This document shows positions 57,901 to 64,000 of a DNA stretch of 64,000 nt, one piece after another (position 1 is the stretch's first letter; the number at the start of each line of letters is the position of its first letter). The stretch spans positions 1 through 64,000 of the forward strand of contig JAHLWZ010000805.1 in assembly GCA_020536535.1 (NCBI GenBank). The letters are read 5' to 3'. The DNA is from Pelomyxa schiedti. Taxonomy: Eukaryota > Evosea > Pelobiontida > Pelomyxidae. The position numbers and the translations under genes were made by a program. Below the pieces are notes generated by a model that saw only the letters and a program-made list of their open reading frames with translations, had not been told where the DNA came from and searched no databases.

Positions 57901-60900
57901 TGTCAGGTGGTGGCTAGAAATAGGTTTTAAACATAACTTACAATCGTTATACCTCAATCCCTATCGAAGAGCTCAACTCCAAAACGTTGGAATGTAGTGA
58001 AGATGCTGTCTGACTGTGACTTCGCACAGGTCTCAATCCACCTAGGAAGTCAGCGGTTTCTGTGTGCTGGTGGCAGTTTACCATATACAGTGCAGAGTGG
58101 GCAAGTTCGGCCCACACTTGACATACTGTAGTTTTGGCACTTCCTGTAACACCCACAAGTAGCACAGGTTCCTTTTACCAACCCCATTCTTAGATGAAGG
58201 TAATTTATTTTTAATTAATAATATCCTGTGGCTCACCTTGTGGGAAAAGCACTTATTCAATAAAGTAAACAGTCGCTGCATGCTTGGTGTCCAAACAATT
58301 TGATCAAAGATTGGAGTTTGGCCAGTCAAATTGCTATTAGACTTCTCAATAGAAGCTTGTGTCATTGCATGCACAGATGATGCTGTGGCAGATGCAAATA
58401 TTGACTCCACATTGATTTCAACTTTCATGTATTTCTCAAGTGCTTGTTTTATCACAAGCTTGTCCTCTGGTTTACGGAGTCTTTCAGCTAGAAGGCAATA
58501 ACCTTCTTCTGCCAACTCCTGTAGACTAGAGGGGTGGCGTTGTGCCCAACGGAAGAGATCACTTAAAGATGTTAAATAGAGACAAGACAAAAGAAATGAG
58601 TACCGGAGAGTGACAAATGCATGCTTCCCTGAGAAAACTTCTGAAACAGTTCGATTTCGTTGAAGCTCTTTCATTACAGACACAATTTTTGCACTGTAGG
58701 AAGGAGGAATAATACACCGCCTTGTTAGAATTGTCTCAAGCTCTGGATCTGGTATCTCCTCGATATGAAGTTCTAAAAACCTATTTCTAAAGGCTCTGGA
58801 TAAAACCTATTCAGGTATTATTATTTTCAAGGCTTTTGGTGTGGGTTGTGTTAACCTTTCTTCCACCATACAACCCTGGCGGGTTTTGGGTGGCAAATAG
58901 CATAAACTGTGGGTGTGGTGTCACAACTTCTTGAGTCTCTGGAATGAATAGTTCACGGTTTGTATCTAGAAGTCTATTCAGGGCCTCAAGAACCTCACTT
59001 GGAGCCAAATTGAGTTCATCAAGTACAACCCAATAACCCTTGCAACAATTTAGAGAGAGAAAAGGGTAACACTACTACCTTTCTCACAGCTTCCACAAGA
59101 ATTCCTTCTTGGAAAACAAGTTTGCCTGTTTCAGTACCAACATATCTGTTTCACAAATGTAAAGGATAAGCCCAAGATACATAGATACACACGAGCCAAA
59201 GTACTCCTGCACATCAGTGTGCTCATGGTTGTTTATACGTACAAACCTGTTCAACATTAATGTTTCAGGGCAAAAAGAATTAGGCACACTTATGTCCTGT
59301 GCACTGTGCTATGTATTCCACCATGGAAGTTTTTCCTGCGGATGTGGGCCCTTGTAAAAGAACTGGATACTTTCCCAATACTACAGCACGAGCAAGATTG
59401 CGTAGATTACTACGAATTGAGGGTGTTATGATGTAATTGGCAGGTGGCGTTATGGGTAAAGAACTTGTGGACCCATGTGGGAGCCAGAACCCCTCAAATT
59501 GTACAGCATTTAGCTGAGGTTTTGGTGGTGCATGTAAATGATTGTGGGTTATCCTTTTCATTTATTAGTTGAAAAAGATATGAAGTGCCAGTGTTACCCT
59601 TTGGGATCAAGCTTTGACAGAAGTAAATTTTCCATTGTGAGAAGGGATTGTTGATTCAGTTGTGTCAGGAAACTCATAGAAAATCCATCGTATCTAGTAG
59701 AAACTAAGGAAACCATAACTATGTGGAAGAATACAGTGCCCGATTGAAGCCATATTGGTGTGTCATGCACACGGTGTATTGTAAGGCACGGCACAGTGTC
59801 CGTAAACTATAGTCGGGTCGTTGATTGGCACCATCTGAATCAGTGTAAGAACTTGGACATGACCTAGAGAAAACCTGAAAGAGATGTGGAGGCAAGTTTC
59901 CGTGCTTCCAAGTAAAAAGAAACAATGGGCTCTACTGGGATGCGATGCACCAAAGTCTAATTGAAGTCAGAACAACAAATAATCAAGAATTCCTTTTACT
60001 CACTTTCAAGTACTCTTGAACCACTATTGTCAAGTCCTCAGATGCAACCATTTCGTCAATAAAGAGCTCTGTGAATCTGCTGCGTAACCCTGGAGGTAAT
60101 TCTTTCTTTCCAACATCTGTTGGGGGATTCATGCATGCAAACAACCTGGTGGAGATTGTTTTAACTTTGTGGAAATGTTTTTCACTTCTTCTAACCTGAA
60201 GTTGGGATGTCGTGGAACAGGTTCAATGTTCCCGGCTTCTATCAACGTTAAGGAACCACCTTCCAGAAGGCCACTCAGACTCTGTAAACAAGTTAGTAAA
60301 AAGAGAGTGGTAGGAGGTGAACTTCTAACGTCTCAGTTGAGGCTAAGTTGATTTCATCCAATAGAAGCCACTCTCCATTCTTCACAGCTTTCACCAGAGC
60401 ACCTTCAACAAAGGAGAATGCAAATTTGTTGTGGAGTTGGTCTCTTTTTAGCACAAAAGACTCCAACATATCAGCAAACTCTGCCCACTGCTTGCGCAGT
60501 TGAGGATTTATAGAAGCTCTGTTTGATGGAGTGCTTTCACTATGACTTCCACCACTTTTTTTTTTCCTGCTGGACTCAGTAGAGGTGGTTGGAGTTGGAC
60601 TGTTTGCGGAATTCAACTTTTGACTCACAAGAAGGGAGACTTTTCTCATGTGTGATACAAAAGAGTTCCAGTCTTTATTGATGTATGTTGCTCGTATTCT
60701 GCAAAGAAAATCGGCGTTTGCCTTGGAAGAGTTATTTTGGGATCACATTGTAACTACACACCTGTCTGGAAAAGGTTTTTGGGAACAAGGTTTCAAATAA
60801 AGCCATTAATGGTTCACACAGGCGCTGCAGTTCCACAGGCCGAAATCCTCCCAGCAAGTCACTACTCTCTGTTTGTTCATTCAGATTCTAATCCCAAATT

Positions 60901-63900
60901 AGATTTTACAAGAGAAAAGGAATCAAAAGCAACCTGAACAACAAGTTTTTGATGTAATTGCTGAGCTAGGTGTTGGACTGTTGCAGTTTTCCCTGTTCCA
61001 GTCTCCCCAACAAGTAGCACAGGCTCACTGCGAGCAACACATGCAGCAATACGCTCCATAGTGCGCAGGACATGAGAAGTGTAGGCAAAAGGCAAGTTAC
61101 CAGTTTGCCTACTTGGAGCATTAACCACAATGTCTTCAGGTGATGTAGAATCCATTGGAATGGGAATATTGGTGGAACTTTGGGTACTTGGGGGTACCCC
61201 AGGTGACACTGACCTTTTGACGCCCACTGGCTTGATATCACTGTCTGTACTTGGTGACCCAACTCTCCCTGGAGTGGCTGACCTATCCACAAGCTCCACA
61301 TCCTTTGGGGTGCCACTAATAGGTTTTCCAGCTGTAAAACGGGACGATGTGCTGGACTCGCCACATAGAGCTAAGGGTAGAGTAACTCGTCCAATTGTGA
61401 GGCGACCCCCATTTGACTGAATTGGAGGCCGGTATAGAGTTGTGTAATAGGTGACACGGTCAGCAAACATCCCCCAGCAAGATGCCAGAGTGTTAACAAA
61501 GAATTCTCTGATATGTCCTTGAGGATAGACCATGCAGAAGCAGTCCACACCTTCTCTATTAAAATTGTGTTGGAAGAAAGTTGGAGGAAGGTCTCCACAC
61601 ACAGGAAAATGATTTCAGCAAGGTATGATGACAGAGGTGTTTCAGGTGTAAGTGTAGAAATTATCTGCGAATCTAATCGGGCATGAACACGCACAACCCA
61701 CTTGAACAAGTCTCTGTAGGAGAGTTAAACACTTCTTTATCAGTCAAGAACCTGGAGGAGAAGTTTCTTGCAGCAATGGTGGGAATATTGCTAGATACAA
61801 TCTGTGAATTTTGGGCAGGTGTTCCCACTGGTTCTTGTTTTCCAGTCTGAGAAAGAGCATTGAAAGTAGCTGGGAAACAATTACACAAAGAAACAAGAGC
61901 AAACTATTGTTCTACCTATAAATCTTGGAGTGAGGGTCCATAGACTAGGCCACTTAATATTAATGATCCTTGAGAGTTCACTGGAAGATAATGTATTGAC
62001 AACCACACGGGTCCACATGCCTCCTAAAAGGGCTCCTCCTGTGGACTGCCTTCCTGCAAGGAGACCACCATCAGGTCCACGTGTGAGAGTTCTTGTAGCG
62101 AACAACTGAAATCCTGGTTGTGCCTCACACATCTAACATAGTTTAGGGATCAACATCTTGTAGAGCAGAGAAACCTCGCCTCTCCCAGGTATAAAAAGCC
62201 ACCGAGTTTCTAAAATTGGCAGCAAAACAGACTGGACGTCATGTGGAGCGAGATCTGACAAAACTTTTAGTAGTCTATAATAGAAACAATGGTAGAACTC
62301 ACCAATATCTTCAATCAGTATCCACATACCCTCTTGAACAGCCTATTCATGTCAGCCAAAGTTAGATGGGTACTTCCAGACCTGTGTAAGGGGACCAGGT
62401 TGCCATTTAAATTCACTTGGTATATCGGTTGCAATGTAACTTCCTAGAAGGGTTTTGGCATCAGCTTGGTCACCCAGGTGAACTTTTATCATATCTGCAC
62501 ATGAGAGAAAACAAGTAAGCTCGTGTCTTGGGGCAATGCCAAACCATTGTTTCCTGTTAAGGCAGCCATAAATTCTACTAGGGATGTTTTCCCTGCACCA
62601 GTTGGGCCTTCCAGCAGGACTGGTGACCCTTGGCTGATTGCAAGTGCAAGTGCGTGTAGGTTGCTCATTGTTGTTTGAGTTGAAACAAACTTTGGCTGAG
62701 TACTTTCAGAGCTGAGTTTTGTTCTAGATTTGGTTGGAAGAAGGACTCCACAAACTTCTGTCAACTGACTCACAAGATCTTCTGTCCCAGCACACCAAGT
62801 ATGACAACAGGGTGAACATTCCACCATTGTGGACAAGGGTGTAAGTTTGTCACTCATTGAAGTTACTGCTGAGTGTGCCTGGCACAAAACAGTTCCACAA
62901 AGCTGACTGCTCTCTGACGTGAATGGTAATGCTCTGTCCAATGCTTTCTGTTCTGTTCCCAGGACATAGTTGCATGTCTCCAATGGGGTTTGAATGGGGG
63001 TGTGCATTGACCAAGAGTGGCACAAAATGTTGTTGCACAAGGATTGAATTTGAGGTGAAGCAGAAAGTGAGAGCAAGTGACACAAACGCTGGTAATTTGG
63101 AATACTGGTGAGAAACATGGGATTCCCAAGATCAATAAAACGCAGAATGAATGTTAATTGTCTGATAAGGGTTTGCTCCTGCTTGTACGTAAGTTCTATG
63201 GTGGAATTTCGGTACTGTACATCAGCATTGTCTGTGATACTGATTGGAAACTGATGAAGAAACGCCAATGCCAAACTACAAAGGGAGGAAGGGGAAAAAA
63301 AAAAAACGTAAACAGAGCTTTTGCTTGTATGTTGACGAAGTACTTGGTTAAATGAGGTGACAAATACAACAAATGACTCAACATGTCATATACATCGTCG
63401 TTTGTGAGACTTGAAGGGGAGCTATTTCCAACAAGTTTCTGGGAGAGATATTAATTTAGTTCGTGTAAACGACAGTGTACCTGGTGAATGTGTAGCACCC
63501 TCATAGCTAAGTCCAAATGTAATGGTCGGGTAGACCGAGCCACATGTAGGGTGAATTTTGGATTTGCAAGGTGTTGTGCCAGTTCGTTTAAAACCTGGAT
63601 GGATATCACAAAATAACTACATGAGGGGAAAAAAAAAAAGTCAACAAGTGAAAACCTGTTGCCTATCAGCAGCAGTCCAATCTCTGGTCTAGAGGGCATT
63701 AATTAAATAATTTTTTTAAAAAGTCATCAACGAAAATAGGGGAAAAAAACCCAAAAATCAAAAACATACCCCCGAAATAAGAGACCGAGAGTATGTGTCC
63801 ACGGGTACGCCTTTTTCTATCAAGTTGGACAGAGTTTTCTTCAAATCAACCCTCAATGGCAACCACCACGAGCCACCCGTAGCATCTGGATTATGGGAGC

Positions 63901-63937
63901 AATCTGCTGTAGACTTCGTGGCACTCGCGGCACTCAT
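42955..63937 (-). CDS. MDN1: Midasin (dynein-like AAA+ ATPase of 60S ribosome assembly)
   Basis: One 21-kb gene split by several dozen short introns. It begins with an ATG at 63937 (MSAASATKS) and ends with the typical tail YMDTFPFNYYIVVRS to AIRQWFELLKQ and a stop at 42955. Six AAA modules are visible by their P-loops: LLEGPTGAGKTSLVEF (about 62.6 kb), LLVGETGTGKTATVQHL (61.0 kb), LLQGPTSAGKTSMVEY (59.35 kb), LLVGVTGSAKTTVCQ (58.14 kb), EGSPGVGKTSLVSAL (56.5 kb) and LVGPTASGKTSLVRLL (55.3 kb). A long helical linker (about 47-55 kb), an acidic Asp/Glu-rich tail (44.3-46.3 kb) and the MIDAS domain with DNSESM (about 43.7 kb) follow. Midasin uses ATP to strip Rsa4 and Ytm1 type factors from pre-60S particles in nucleolus and nucleoplasm. 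The length matches the roughly 4,900-5,600-aa family. The fourth P-loop has Ala in place of the Gly before Lys. Confidence 0.95.
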
Positions 63938-64000
63938 CGCCTCCCGGTAGCGTACGGCGAGAATTAATGTTTTGTTCCTTATTTGCCGAGGAGGGGCAGT

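Noticed and set aside
1..64000. Bacterial-type features such as operons with ribosome-binding sites or CRISPR arrays
   Set aside because: Every well-supported gene but none of the spacers fits a eukaryotic spliced layout; no direct-repeat/spacer array or Shine-Dalgarno pattern occurs. The seven-copy dyad cluster has irregular spacing and variable cores, unlike CRISPR.

Overview
The window is nuclear DNA of a compact-genome eukaryote. Nearly every gene is split by short GT-AG introns, mostly 40-70 nt and a few near 30 nt, and intergenic spacers are often only 50-250 bp. The protein set is purely eukaryotic: midasin, CARMIL-type LRR, RasGAP, PIP kinase, SNARE, F-box/kelch and a Slo-type K+ channel. 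Long Ser/Thr/Pro/Gln-rich disordered stretches and a CARMIL-family protein are compatible with a free-living amoeba-like protist (Amoebozoa), but the lineage is inferred, not proven. Exon models were built by hand from reading frame, splice-site and family continuity; where the codon phase was checked across all junctions this is stated.

Layout, left to right. The minus strand from 1 to 3.03 kb holds a RING-finger protein cut by the left edge and a Sel1-repeat protein. A plus-strand, intron-containing DDE (IS630/Tc1-mariner type) transposase-derived gene follows at 3.3-4.8 kb. From 5.2 to 14.9 kb four minus-strand genes lie head to tail: a PhzF-family enzyme, a coiled-coil protein with eight 21-nt DNA repeats, a kelch-F-box protein ending in a degenerate Ras-like GTPase domain, and a Slo/BK-like potassium channel. 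From 15.0 to 24.6 kb the plus strand carries a Crinkler-type P-loop NTPase and nuclease-like region with an apparent frame break, a disordered protein, and a large Ser-rich/RD-rich RasGAP protein fused to a CARMIL-type PH-LRR module. A convergent minus-strand membrane protein lies at 24.7-26.2 kb, then a plus-strand phosphatidylinositol phosphate kinase at 26.4-30.2 kb.

The interval 30.2-35.9 kb is unusually gene-poor. It contains a cluster of seven dyad-symmetric 15-16 bp elements, one poorly resolved minus-strand gene, and a perfect 26-bp palindrome. From 35.9 kb come a TFIIB-family transcription factor, a GRAM-Qb-Qc SNARE protein and protein-L-isoaspartate O-methyltransferase, all on the plus strand. 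The remaining 21 kb (42.96-63.94 kb, minus strand) is one complete midasin gene with six AAA domains, an acidic tail and a C-terminal MIDAS domain.

The genes do not form one pathway. Several independently point to Ras/actin/membrane signalling (RasGAP-CARMIL, PIP kinase, kelch-F-box-GTPase, SNARE), while midasin and the TFIIB-like factor serve ribosome assembly and transcription. The most unusual items are the two domain fusions, the dyad-repeat cluster, the Crinkler-type locus and the transposase-derived gene.
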